From Haemonchus contortus (taxonomy: Eukaryota; Nematoda; Chromadorea; Rhabditida; Trichostrongylidae), in contig LS997564.1 of the NCBI GenBank assembly GCA_000469685.2, positions 25,602,459 through 25,666,458 of the forward strand: a DNA stretch of 64,000 nucleotides. Reading direction: 5' to 3'. Under the pieces are notes generated by a model, which was not told the DNA's origin, did no database searches, and was given only the letters and a program-made list of their open reading frames with translations. The position numbers and the translations under genes were made by a program. Of this stretch, positions 36,100 through 48,130 are shown in pieces. Positions within the stretch are counted from its first letter, which is position 1. Every line of letters begins with the position of its first letter.

Positions 36100-37000
36100 T
36101 TTGTCAAGCACTGCTTATCGCAGAGTTGGTTCCGAAGTAACTGTTGCTTGATGTTGCTATTAGGAATTCGTCAAGTGGACAACATCCTGTAGATCATCTC
36201 TAAAATGCCTGCTGTATTGCAGTAACCGTTATGAAATCGGAGATGAAAGGAAGACAGTAACCCGTGACAGTTAAGCATGCCAGATAGTTGCTGCGAATAG
36301 ATTTATAGTACCAAAGCGCCGTGGAAGGAGCCAATATGCAATGATTTCGGCACCTTACAAGACTACCACTTTGTCTTCCTTCATTTCCAATAAAACCAAC
36401 GCTGCAATACAGCAGAGCACAAAAAATAGTGCCGATAAATAGTGCTTGACGAACGATTCTACCATTTACTCCTACGAAAGCTCAGGTAATGGCGCACTCT
36501 CATGGACTTGAACTATCAACTAGAACGTCGTACATGTTGAACAACTTAGGACGACAACTAGCTATGCGGATAGAAGAACATCTAGCTAGTATGGAGGGCT
36601 AAAACCTTTCGACGGAGGTCGGTCGATACGATATTAGCTCAGGAAACGGAAGTTTAGCAAGAAAGGCATTAGAGGCGTTCAGGGCTCCCTATCATAGGAA
36701 TAAAGGAGATATCATAGAGTCATATCCGCTACTAACAACCACGTGTGATTTCAGCGGCTTTAACCACTTCATAAATGAAGCTTACCATAAATGCGTATTA
36801 AATGAAGTGAGTAATTCTCTAATGAATTCCAGTTTCATTTTTTGCTAAAAGGACTAAATACTGTTGCATATTGTAATTCATCGAGTTGCGTTTAGACCTC
36901 GGAAGACGGAAGTCAAACGAAAAGTTGAGTTCAATAAAGAGTTCCACTTAGAAACCTGGAACGGCAGAAGGATCTCAACATCAGACGAGCAATGTTTGGG
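36100..37000. other. no gene supported
   Basis: AT-rich sequence between the fragment at 35.6-36.1 kb and the outer edge of the duplicated region. Part of 36110-36230 is shared with 55555-55650. Confidence 0.4.
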
Positions 37001-37938
37001 TGAGAAAAACACATCTTCCAACAGAACGTCCACGGCTAAGTAAGCCTGTACGAATGCACGGAAGTATTAAGCAGGATGATGACCATTTTTCGTTCAATTT
37101 TTCGCCATCATTCAATCAGTACGCGGCTTCTTACCATCCAACTCATCAACAGTGGCTGTATCCATTTGCTATCAGAAGTCGAACTGAGAAAGAATCTTTA
37201 TACTTCAAAAGTTTATCACGTAAACAATTCACTACTTCCTGTAAAGACAAACAATAGTCACGCAATCGTAGTTCGTTAACTGTGCGTTGAGAACGCCGCC
37301 GCATCCGAAGTGCGGTGCTCTTCCAAGGGCTTCGATCTTAACATATTGAAATCAGGGGTTGTTCCATGCTATGGGTGAAAAACAACAAAATAGCACAAAG
37401 TGTGGTTGTACAGAAGCGCTTTTCAAACAAAAGCAAGCGAAGTGTTCTGTTAGGTGAGCAAAGGTGGGAGCATGGTAGAGAGCGGCGGAATACATCCATT
37501 CTGCCTTCGTATTTCTCTTTTCCCTAGGAATGTTTGTGCTATGGTTGAGTGATTGAACAAATCACCTTTTGAGAAAAATCTGGAAGTAAGCAAGTCCAAA
37601 TCAAAACAGGGAACCACTTTTCGGACCCTCCAATGTAACAAACTAACACTGGCCGGCAGCTACTACCGAGTATTGAGCGGATCGGAAGGTTCTACAAAGC
37701 TACGGGGCCCTTCTTTAGATTTCGTGCGTGCATACCCTATATGTCTTGAAACGAATCGTCATGAGACTTCCAAACTCTAAAGAAGCGAACCCGTTCAAGC
37801 GTTCATAAACCCTAAGAAAGTTTATACGAGATCTCCAAGAAGAGATTAAGAAGCCAATTTCGTAATGCCCTAGCTGTGGCGAGATTCATGGAGAGCCGTT
37901 CATGGAGATGCCAGAATAAATTTAAAAATTTCACTCAC

Positions 37939-38460
37939 TTTATCATATTGGTCATTGATTTGATATTCAAAACCTGTTATCGTTTTGATGAACCACGACC
38001 TTTCGTCTGTCTTCTTGAAGCACCTGAATAAATGCAATGCACTCGTAAGGCAAGAGAATCTGATATTAGAGAAGTAAGTAATGACGCACTCCTTCCCCTT
38101 GATCGCCAAGTCAACCTTCACAATATTTGGTGTATCTACCCACTTTCGTGCGTTCTGCGCCAAAGATTCGTCCCACATCTGTATGTAAAACGACATAGTG
38201 AGAATCATGCTAGCCACTTGATATTACAAAAACGTCTAACAATGTTTTCGTTAATAGCTCCATTGATATACTGAAGAGCCTCCTTAGCATCATCCGGCAG
38301 CGGACTACTCTTGCCTGAAAAGATTTAGCTGATGTTACTGGAGAAGCAAGTAATATTGGAAGTTATAAGGAGTTGATGTTCAATTTGGGGTCGTACGGCA
38401 CTCACCTTGTGCAGCGACGAATGCTACAACAGAAGACAGTACTGCGAAGATGAACAACAT
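37939..38460 (-). CDS. small secreted protein, copy 1 (open)
   Basis: Exons on the minus strand: 38460-38406, 38314-38241, 38178-37939. They close in phase, giving 123 codons before a GTGAGT donor, so at least one more exon is expected but was not found. Residues 1-17 are a signal peptide (MLFIFAVLSSVVAFVAA). The mature part begins with PLPDDAKEALQYINGA and contains WDESLAQNARKWVDTPN, KGKECVITYFSN and RCFKKTDERSWF, with three cysteines. I do not recognise the family. The WDESLAQNARKW stretch recalls the start of CAP/SCP domains of hookworm secreted proteins, but the length and the rest do not fit well. It is divergent with copy 2 and lies in the left part of unit A. Confidence 0.6.
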
Positions 38461-38699
38461 TGCTAATGTGACGAACTTCTTCTGCTGCTCCCTTATTTAT
38501 TGGCAAGAATAAGGTACTTCAGCTGCACTCCGCTGGACTGGAGGAAGGCTGTACAAATATACATTGAAAACATTCTTCTCATAAGACTTGCCCTCTCTAC
38601 CCCTAGCGGCTATGAACTCTATTAGAGTCGGAAAACACGTTAAGCGAAAATATTGGAACAGAAAGACACAGTATTTAATTGTTGACTTACAATGACTCG

Positions 38700-41600
38700 T
38701 TTTTCATGCTGTCTTCGTTCTAGCCATTTCTCTCGATTCAAATACACCGATGAGGCAACAAATGCTCGGGATGGTTTTAGTAATCAGTGCTTCAAACGAA
38801 TCATGCTCTAGCAAAGGAGCAATTTCTCCAACCAGCTACGGACGGGTGCAAGCCATTCAACGCTACAAATATGCGTTTCGGATATTGATGTGAATCCGGG
38901 TTCATAAAAGGGAAAGTAATGCTGGCTGCGATTTCGACATGAAATGCATAGTTCTAGCTAACAAGGACGCTAATCTGTACTAGAAAATCTTTGAGGAAAG
39001 AAACACTTTAGACAAGCACTGAAAAGTAACTATGAATAACAAGAACGAGTGCGCTAGCATAACAGGTGTCCTCCTGCTTTGAATCACCTGTGTGAGTACT
39101 GATGGTGAAAAAGGATGCACCACGTGACACCAAGACTTATTCTGGCCTAAAAGGACGTTATTCAGTACTAGGAGTTCCTTGCCGAATAGCGTCCCTATAG
39201 GCCAGTATAGAATGATATTGAGGATCGCAAAGTTATATTTCTCTGTTGTCTTGGAAGTTGGCAAGTAAATGCTTGGTGTTGATGGAAACGAGATTGACGT
39301 GAGTACTCTGTCGCTGAGATTGCAATTTTCTTGAGATTCGTTAGTTCGAGTTCCACTAGCTGAGGGCCATCTCAAGAGGATAGGTAACGATACGGAAAAC
39401 CCAGATTATTTTTAAATATTCGGAAAGACGAAATTGTTGGGACGTGAACGGACTGAATATTCAAATTCAAAACCTATCGGTACAGAATTATCGAGTACAT
39501 GCAAGATAACGAATGCTCAGGTCACAAGAAAAGCAATCATGACGTTTGCTGAAGTTTGGGAATTTCCTGCTACCAATTTTTCGCAACTGCTTATTGGAAG
39601 CTAAGGTTGAAGTAGGTTCTGCATGGTTGTATGAAAGAATGCGGCCAATATCAACGTGTTCCCGCTCTTAATAGTTTTTTTGAGCCGTGATTTTGTTAGG
39701 CACACTTCACATCATTTGAATCAGTACACTAATTGCACAGGAGGTTAGAAGCTCGAGATCAAGAGATAAGCTGGCAGGAAATGTTGGCACAAAAATAGAA
39801 GAATGTTTGTCAATGCCGCTATGTACCCAAGATTCGCGCGCTCAAACGCTCAAACCTCTCCAATTGGAGCGATTCTCCTTTGCTTGTTTGTGCAATTATG
39901 GAATGACCTTCTCTGAGAAAGATCATATAGAGCTAAAGAAGTCAATGGTACAGAAGAGATCAGCAATGAAGAGGAGGAGCTCAATTACCTTCGAAGACCA
40001 CCTACTTGAACCGAATGTTCATTCTCCAACTTTTCAGTTCATCAGCTCCTCATTTTGTTTTTCCCGTAATATCTTCATTGATGAGCGGGTCTAATATCGG
40101 CTCCTTCTCACCGCAAATCCCTGTGCTTAATCGCCTGGTGTGATGCACTCGTTGCTGTGTACCTTACTCTACATAATTTTGTGACGACTTCTGATTCTAA
40201 AATCGTTCGTTCTTATAGGGATCAATAGGGTTGCTGTTACAGAAGCATCGAAGGTGATAATCCAGCTCAATATAGGATGACCTTCAGCGATTACGTGTCG
40301 TGACTATTCTCGATCTACACGCTCGAGTATATGAGATACTTTGACGTGCTGAGCATCGCCTTCAATGTATTAACTGGCAAGGCTTCTCTGATAAGATAGA
40401 GCTTGCCGTGCACTATTGTAACTGCAAGGTGAATCGAAAAGGCCAGCAGATTGAGTTCTACGTTATATCCAGTGTCTGTTTCGTTTTGTAAGCCTCGCTT
40501 CGCATACATTAATGATTTATTAAGAGTTTAATTCACTCTGCTCATCGGTCCTTCTCATGAATCTCCCACACCAGACATACACACTAACAACTGAAATGCA
40601 GTTGTTTCATCGTAGACGGGATATTTTTGCATCGGTCAATATGTCCAAAGTATTATATTAAAGCCGTCTGGTGCAGCTTCTCAAATATTGGTGTATTAAT
40701 TACATAGCGAAGGCCACCGAACATGTTGAGGATCATCTCTACAAACAATCTCCTCAACTTTTGTCTGCACCGACTACAGTAGTGCAGCAGTGCACGAAAT
40801 TATTTGAGCTGAAGAAGCCGTATACTGTAAGCTATACGATGCGTTAACTTAGAAAACTAGTTGGTCACAAGTATGCATTTTTCCAATTATATTTGGTATA
40901 GTTTTGATTGAATAGAACCTTTGCAAGTGTCTAACGATGTCTAGTAACAAATCGTATGAACGCTGTAATTGTTTGGCATCAAGCGGAGATGGTTGGTCAC
41001 ATCCTGTTCATCACACCGATTACAAGAGTTTATTTGTAGCGGTTGGAACCCTGCATGTCGGCTCAGCCAAGAGCGTGCATTCGAAGAGCTGGGAATTACT
41101 CTAGAGGTGGCAGTGTATCTGACAACTGAGCTCCCTATTCACCTCGAGATAGCCTGGCTATTCAGCCTGGTAATACCCAAAGATTGATTCAAGATTTAGC
41201 GATTACGATTGAAAGGTTACGGTGGTGGTCATGGAAAACATTGATAACAGAACTTCTCTAAAATTGACCTCCACATTTGCCTACTTTTCGACAAATTTTC
41301 CGCCTCAAAAACCCGTAAGCAATTAAGAACATTTTGGAGTGTTATCGATCAGACGGATACCCTCCTAACTAGTCGCAACTCAGACCGAAGTAATCCAAGC
41401 AAAATGAAGTCTCAATAAACAAGCAACTCGCGTCGAATCCCCCAACACTGAGCTCTTCCTCAACTTCGGAAATAATAGAACAACTGAGACTGTCGACCAT
41501 GCATTCAGTTCAAAGTCGCAGCGCATTATTTCCCCTCCGATCAACTATAAGTTTCATTGAATTCCAAATGCACACCTGTACTATATTTGCAAACCTAGCT

Positions 41601-41740
41601 AATTGGATAGAGAGCTCGATTGCTCAAAGCATGATCCGTTTGAAGTACTGATTCCTGAGGCAGACCCCAAGCATATGAGCTACGGAAGGTCGTTTGTCAT
41701 GTCGCCTCTTCTGTGCATCTGAATAAGGAGAAATGGCGAA
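38700..41740. other. spacer between divergent copies 1 and 2
   Basis: No convincing gene. The same spacer is present in unit B (47390-52220), and most open frames are not conserved between the two. The empty site of the mariner is near 39408-39425, and the empty site of the maT-like element is at 40821-40826. Confidence 0.55.
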
Positions 41741-43610
41741 AATGGAGGCGACATCGTTTAAAACAAGCCAATGTAATCAACAATTATACTGCTGTGTCAT
41801 CCTGTTCCAATACTTTCGCTTAATGTGTTTTCCGACTCTACTAAAGTTCATAACTGTTACGGGTAGAAAGGGCAGCCTTTATGAGAAGAATGTTTCCAAT
41901 GTATATTTGTACAGCCTTCCCCCAGACAAGCGGAGTGCAGCTGAAGTACCTTATTCTTGCCAATAAATAAGGGAGCAGCAGAAGAAGTTCGTCACATTAG
42001 CAATGTTGTTCATCTTCGCAGTACTGTCTTCTGTTGTAGCATTCGTCGCTGCACAAGGTGAGTGCCGTACGACCCCAAATTGAACATCAACTCCTTATAT
42101 CTTCCAATATTACTTGCTTCTCCAGTAACATCAGCTAAATCTTTTCAGGCAAGAGTAGTCCGCTGCCCGATGATGCTAAGGAGGCTCTTCAGTATATCAA
42201 TGGAGCCAATCACGAGGACATTGTTGGAAGTTTTTGTAGTACTAAGTGGCTAGCTTGATTTTTCTATGTCGTTTTACATACAGCGGTGGGACGAGTCTTT
42301 GGCGCAGAACGCGCGAAAGTGGCTTGATACACCGGAACTTGTGGAGGTTGACTTCGCGATCAAGGGGAAGCAGTGCGTCATTACTTACTTCTCTAATATC
42401 ACATTCTTAGGACTGCATTGCATTTATTCAGTTGCTTCAAGAAGACAGATGGAAGGTCGTGGTTCGTTAAAACGATAATAGGTTTCGAATATCGAATCAA
42501 TGACCAATATGATAAAGTGAGTGAAATTTTTAAATTTATTCTGGCATCTCCATGAACGGCTCTCCATGAATCTCGCCACAGCTAGGGCATTACGAAATTG
42601 GCTTCTTAATCTCTTCTTGGAGATCTCGTATAAACTTTCTTAGGGTTTATGAACGCTTGAACGGGTTCGCTTCTTTAGAGTTTGGAAGTCTCATGACGAT
42701 TCGTTTCAAGACATACAGGGCATGCACGCACGAAATCTAAAGAAGGGCCCCGTAGCTTTGTAGATCCTTCCGATCCGCTCAACACTCGGTAGTAGCTTCC
42801 GGCCAGTGTTAGTTTGTTACATTGGAGGGTCCGAAAAGTGGTTCCCTGTTTTGATTTGGACCTGCTCACTTCCAGATTTTCCCCAAAAGGTGATTTGTTC
42901 AATCACTCAACCATAGCACAATCATTCCTGTGGAAAAGAAAAATACGAAGGTAGAATGGATGTATTCCGCCGCTCTTTACCATGCTCCTACCTTTGCTTA
43001 CCTAATAGAATACTTCGTTTGAGGTTGTTTAAAAAGCGCTTCTGTACAACCACACTTCGTGCTATTTTGTTGTTTTTCACCCATAGCATGGAACAACCCC
43101 TGATTTCAATACGTTAAGATCGAAGCTCTTGGAAGAGCACCACACTTTGGATGCGGCGGCGTTCTCAACGCACAGTTGAAGAACTACGATTGTGTGACTA
43201 TTGTTTGTCTTTACAGAAAGCAGTGAATCTTTCACGCAATAAATGTTTGAATGAAGATTCCAAACTTCACAAAAATATAATCCTTTTGATAAGAAAAGAG
43301 AAATATTCTCCGTGGATTAGCAGCATCGCTATGTGTTGAATTGAATTCCTTCTCGATTCGAATTTATGATAGCAAGTAGATCCAGCCACTGATAATGTGT
43401 TGGATAGTAAGAGGCCACATACTGTTTGAGTGATGTAATGTGTTGGATAGTAAGAGGCCACATACTGTTTGAGTGATGTAATGGTTAGAGCCACTGACAA
43501 TGTGATGGATAGTAAGAGGCCACATACTGTTTGAGTGGTGTAATGGGTACAGCCACTGATGATGTGTTGGATGTTAAGGGGCCGCATACTGTTTGAGTGA
43601 TGTAATGGAT
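41740..43610. repeat. left arm of palindrome
   Basis: The reverse complement is found at 45590-47400. Conserved translations show how close the arms are. The 70-codon frame starting MSFYIQRWDES, the 75-codon antisense frame starting MNKSPFGENLEV and the 62-codon frame starting MRRRSQRTVEEL are identical in both arms, and one 63-codon frame differs by a single residue. Confidence 0.9.
42003..42523 (+). pseudogene. small secreted protein, copy 2 (frameshifted)
   Basis: Exons 42003-42057, 42149-42222 and from 42284 correspond to copy 1. The signal peptide and the RWDESLAQNARKW region are intact. After FSNITF, 7 nt are missing relative to copies 1 and 4, so the frame shifts and ends at 42478 with a novel tail (GLHCIYSVASRRQ). 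It is probably a pseudogene, or else encodes a shortened product. It shares the deletion with copy 3. Confidence 0.7.
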
Positions 43611-44890
43611 ACAGCCACTTTCAATGTAATGGACAATAAGAGGCCGCATACTGTTTGAGTGATGTAATGGTTACAGCCACTTACAATGTAATGGACAATA
43701 AGAGGCCACACACTGTTTGAGTGATGTAATGTGTCGGATAGTAAGAGGCCACATTCTGTTTGTGTGATGTAATGGGTACAGCTACTGATAATGTGTTGGA
43801 TAGTAAGAGGCCACATACTGTTTGAGTGATGTAATAGGTACAGCCACTGATAATGTGTAGGATAGCAAGAGGCCACATACTGTTTGAGTGATGTAATAGG
43901 TACAGCCACTGATAATGTGTGGGATAGTAAGAGGCCACATACTGTTTGAGTGATGTAATGGTTACAGCCACTTTCAATGTAATGGACAATAAGAGGCCAC
44001 ATACTGTTTGAGTGATGTAATGTGTCGGATAGTAAGAGGCCACATTCTGTTTGTGTGATGTAATAGGTACAGCTACTGATAATGTGTTGGATAGTAAGAG
44101 GCCACATACTGTTTGAGTGATGTAATAGGTACAGCCACTGATAATGTGTTGGATGTTAAGGGGCCGCATACTGTTTGAGTGATGTAATGGATACAGCCAC
44201 TTTCAATGTAATGGACAATAAGAGGCCGCATACTGTTTGAGTGATGTAATGGTTACAGCCACTTACAATGTAATGGACAATAAGAGGCCACACACTGTTT
44301 GAGTGATGTAATGTGTCGGATAGTAAGAGGCCACATTCTGTTTGTGTGATGTAATGGGTACAGCTACTGATAATGTGTTGGATAGTAAGAGGCCACATAC
44401 TGTTTGAGTGATGTAATAGATACAGCCACTGATAATGTGTAGGATAGCAAGAGGCCACATACTGTTTGAGTGATGTAATAGGTACAGCCACTGATAATGT
44501 GTAGGATAGTAAGAGGCCACATACTGTTTGAGTGATGTAATGGTTACAGCCACTTTCAATGTAATGGACAATAAGAGGCCACATACTGTTTGAGTGATGT
44601 AATGTGTCGGATAGTAAGAGGCCACATTCTGTTTGTGTGATGTAATGGGTACAGCTACTGATAATGTGTTGGATAGTAAGAGGCCACATACTGTTTGAGT
44701 GATGTAATGGGTACAGCCACTTACAATGTAATGGACAATAAGAGGCCACATACTGTTTGAGTGATGTGATGGTTACACCCACTGACAATGTGATGGACCG
44801 TAAGAGGCCGCATACTGTTTGAGTGATGTAATGGTTACAGTCACTGACAATGTGATGGACAGTAAGAGGCCACATACTGTTTGAGTGATG
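43383..44890. repeat. 62/43-nt satellite array, left block
   Basis: Tandem monomers contain GGCCACATACTGTTTGAGTG, then GATGTAATGG..ACAGCCACTGATAATGTG. The full monomer is 62 nt. A recurrent 43-nt variant lacks the 19-nt stretch containing CAGCCACTGATAA. A higher-order unit of 582 nt is repeated, seen as GGATGTTAAGGGGCCGC at 43569 and again at 44151, which equals eight 62-mers plus two 43-mers. The long open frames on the minus strand follow from the monomer having no stops. Confidence 0.9.
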
Positions 44891-45480
44891 TGACTAAAAA
44901 AGAGACGAAGTGTGGCAACACCTTGCCTAATACTACCCAACATTTAGACTGGCTTAGCTGACCGGTTGTTTGGTAAAGCCATGTAATCTCTTTACCCAAA
45001 CATTATTTTGCTGTATTGCAGTGTTGATCTTGTCGGAGATGTAAGGGAGACATCGTGGCAGTTTCGTGAGAAGCGAAGCCCTCAGCTACTTCCTTGTAGC
45101 TCTGATACCATACGGCAATTCGCTGCAGCTATCTGGCCCGCAAGCTTGTTTGGCATATGTTGCAGTACTTGGGGACGACCAGGGCGGCATACTGGTAAGT
45201 ATAATACCAAAGTTCGGTTCCTTGGTGCGTGCGTTCACTTTGTTTTTCCGTGAAATGCGTCCTAAGCGCTTGAAAGACGTTTTTGGGTATGATGCCCTTC
45301 ATTGCTGTAGCTTCCTCAAATTAAGGGCCACGGGAATAATAATTCGAAAAGAGTCTCACCGCTATTGACCGAGTAGATACGACCTTCTATTCCAAGCAGT
45401 CAAGATCGCATTTCGGGATTTCTGGCAGCTCCGCGCAATCACGGTAGAAAGGTGTTGCCATTTTGCCTATTTTTTAGTCA
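44891..45480. mobile_element. 590-bp element with terminal inverted repeats at the palindrome centre
   Basis: The left end TGACTAAAAAAGAG..GTGGCAACACCTT and the right end AAGGTGTTGCCA..TATTTTTTAGTCA are reverse complements over about 33 nt with a few differences. Satellite monomers abut both ends in opposite orientation. The interior has an open stretch (45066-45200, containing SEALSYFLVALIPYGNS) ending at a GTAAGT, possibly a captured exon. The segment 44912-44940 and the block near 45010-45080 resemble 54868-54895 and 55637-55720. No transposase is visible, so it is non-autonomous. Confidence 0.65.
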
Positions 45481-45830
45481 CATCACTCAAACAGTATCTG
45501 GCCTCTTACTACCCAACACATTACATCACTCAAACAGTATGTGGCCTCTTACTATCCAACACATTATCAGTGGCTGTACCCATTTTATCACTACAACAGT
45601 ATGCGGCCCCTTAACATCCAACACATTATCAGTGGCTGTACCCATTACACCACTCAAACAGTATGTGGCCTCTTACTATCCATCACATTGTCAGTGGCTC
45701 TAACCATTACATCACTCAAACAGTATGTGGCCTCTTACTATCCAACACATTACATCACTCAAACAGTATGTGGCCTCTTACTATCCAACACATTATCAGT
45801 GGCTGGATCTATTTGCTATCATAAATTCGA
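45481..45830. repeat. 62/43-nt satellite array, right block (inverted)
   Basis: The same monomers in reverse orientation (CACTCAAACAGTATGTGGCC), about 350 bp. The array is much shorter than the left block, so the palindrome is asymmetric only in satellite length. Confidence 0.9.
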
Positions 45831-47400
45831 ATCGAGAAGAAATTCAAATTCAACACATAGCGATGCTGCTAATCCACGGAGAATATTTCTCTTTTCTTAT
45901 CAAAAGGATTATATTCTTGTGAAGTTTGGAATCTTCATTCAAACATTTATTGCGTGAAAGATTCACTGCTTTCTGTAAAGACAAACAATAGTCACACAAT
46001 CGTAGTTCTTCAACTGTGCGTTGAGAACGCCGCCGCATCCAAAGTGTGGTGCTCTTCCAAGAGCTTCGATCTTAACGTATTGAAATCAGGGGTTGTTCCA
46101 TGCTATGGGTGAAAAACAACAAAATAGCACGAAGTGTGGTTGTACAGAAGCGCTTTTTAAACAACCTCAAACGAAGTATTCTATTAGGTAAGCAAAGGTA
46201 GGAGCATGGTAAAGAGCGGCGGAATACATCCATTCTACCTTCGTATTTTTCTTTTCCACAGGAATGATTGTGCTATGGTTGAGTGATTGAACAAATCACC
46301 TTTTGGGGAAAATCTGGAAGTGAGCAGGTCCAAATCAAAACAGGGAACCACTTTTCGGACCCTCCAATGTAACAAACTAACACTGGCCGGAAGCTACTAC
46401 CGAGTGTTGAGCGGATCGGAAGGATCTACAAAGCTACGGGGCCCTTCTTTAGATTTCGTGCGTGCATGCCCTGTATGTCTTGAAACGAATCGTCATGAGA
46501 CTTCCAAACTCTAAAGAAGCGAACCCGTTCAAGCGTTCATAAACCCTAAGAAAGTTTATACGAGATCTCCAAGAAGAGATTAAGAAGCCAATTTCGTAAT
46601 GCCCTAGCTGTGGCGAGATTCATGGAGAGCCGTTCATGGAGATGCCAGAATAAATTTAAAAATTTCACTCACTTTATCATATTGGTCATTGATTCGATAT
46701 TCGAAACCTATTATCGTTTTAACGAACCACGACCTTCCATCTGTCTTCTTGAAGCAACTGAATAAATGCAATGCAGTCCTAAGAATGTGATATTAGAGAA
46801 GTAAGTAATGACGCACTGCTTCCCCTTGATCGCGAAGTCAACCTCCACAAGTTCCGGTGTATCAAGCCACTTTCGCGCGTTCTGCGCCAAAGACTCGTCC
46901 CACCGCTGTATGTAAAACGACATAGAAAAATCGAGCTAGCCACTTAGTACTACAAAAACTTCCAACGATGTCCTCGTGATTGGCTCCATTGATATACTGA
47001 AGAGCCTCCTTAGCATCATCGGGCAGCGGACTACTCTTGCCTGAAAAGATTTAGCTGATGTTACTGGAGAAGCAAGTAATATGGGAAGATATAAGGAGTT
47101 GATGTTCAATTTGGGGTCGTACGGCACTCACCTTGTGCAGCGACGAATGCTACAACAGAAGACAGTACTGCGAAGATGAACAACATTGCTAATGTGACGA
47201 ACTTCTTCTGCTGCTCCCTTATTTATTGGCAAGAATAAGGTACTTCAGCTGCCCTCCGCTGGTCTGGAGGAAGGCTGTACAAATATACATTGAAAACATT
47301 CTTCTCATAAGACTTGCCCTCTCTACCCCTAGCGGCTATGAACTCTATTAGAGACGGAAAACACGTTGAGCGAAAATATTGGAACAGAAAGGCACAGAAT
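45590..47400. repeat. right arm of palindrome
   Basis: Reverse complement of 41740-43610. It includes gene copy 3 and its flanks, and runs into unit B of the segmental duplication. Confidence 0.9.
46670..47186 (-). pseudogene. small secreted protein, copy 3 (frameshifted)
   Basis: Exons on the minus strand: 47186-47132, 47040-46967 and from 46905. The protein is the same as copy 2 over the readable part, including the 7-nt deletion and the same altered tail, which ends at 46711. Two palindrome arms sharing the same lesion means that the deletion predates the arm duplication or was spread by gene conversion. Confidence 0.7.
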
Positions 47401-48130
47401 TTGATTGTTGACTTACAATGACTCGTTTTTCATGCTGTCCTCATTCTAGCCATTTCTCTCGAATACACCGATGAGGCAACAAATGCTCGGAATAGTTTCA
47501 GTAATCAGTTCTTCAAACAAACCATGCTTTAAGCAAAGGAGCAATCTCCCCAACCAGCTACGGACGGGTGTAAGCCATTCAACAGTACAAATATGCGTCT
47601 CGGTGCTGATGTGAATCCGAGTTCACAAACGGGAAAGTAATGCTGGCTGCGATTTTGACATGAAATGCATAGTTCTAGCTAACAACTGCGCTATTCTGCA
47701 CTAGAAAATCTTTGAGGAAAGAAACACTTTAGACAGGCACTGAAAAGTAACCATGAATAACAAGAACGAGTGCGCTAGCATAACAGGTGTCCTCCTACTT
47801 TGAATCACCTGTGTGAGTACTGATGGTGAAAAAGGATGCACCACGTGACATCAAGACTTATTTTGGCCTAAAAGGACGCTATTCAGTACTGGGAGTTCCT
47901 TGCCGAATAGCGTCCCTATAGGCCAGTATAGAATGATATTGAGGATCGCAAAGTTATATTTCTCTGTTGTCTTGGAAGTTGGCAAGTAAATGCTTGGGTT
48001 GATGGAAACAAGATTGACGTGAGTACTCTGTCGCTGAGACTGCAACTTTCTCGGATTCGTTAGTTCGAGCTCCACTAGCAGAAGGCCACTTCAAGAGAAT
48101 AGGTAGCGATATGAAAAACCCACATTATTT

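Larger units (their letters stand above)
37000..42540. repeat. segmental duplication, unit A
   Basis: This block carries two inverted gene copies (minus at 38460-37939, plus at 42003-42523) around a spacer of about 3.5 kb. It matches unit B (45.9-53.9 kb) in the same order and orientation. Shared spacer landmarks include CCACGTGACA near 39120 and 47845, GCGCGCTCAAACGCTCAAA near 39837 and 49517, and GGCTCCTTCTCACC versus GGCTCCTTCTGACC. Unit A lacks the mariner, the maT-like element and the 0.2-kb block found in B. Confidence 0.85.

Noticed and set aside
37939..38178. Assigning the four-copy secreted protein to the CAP/SCP (ASP) family
   Set aside because: Only the WDESLAQNARKW stretch is reminiscent. 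The protein is much shorter, with few cysteines and no other CAP motif, so the family is left open.
43574..44875. Minus-strand open frames of 160-239 codons rich in HYITQTVCGLLLS repeats
   Set aside because: They are translations of the satellite array in two overlapping frames, with no start context and no non-repetitive part. Treated as satellite, not protein.
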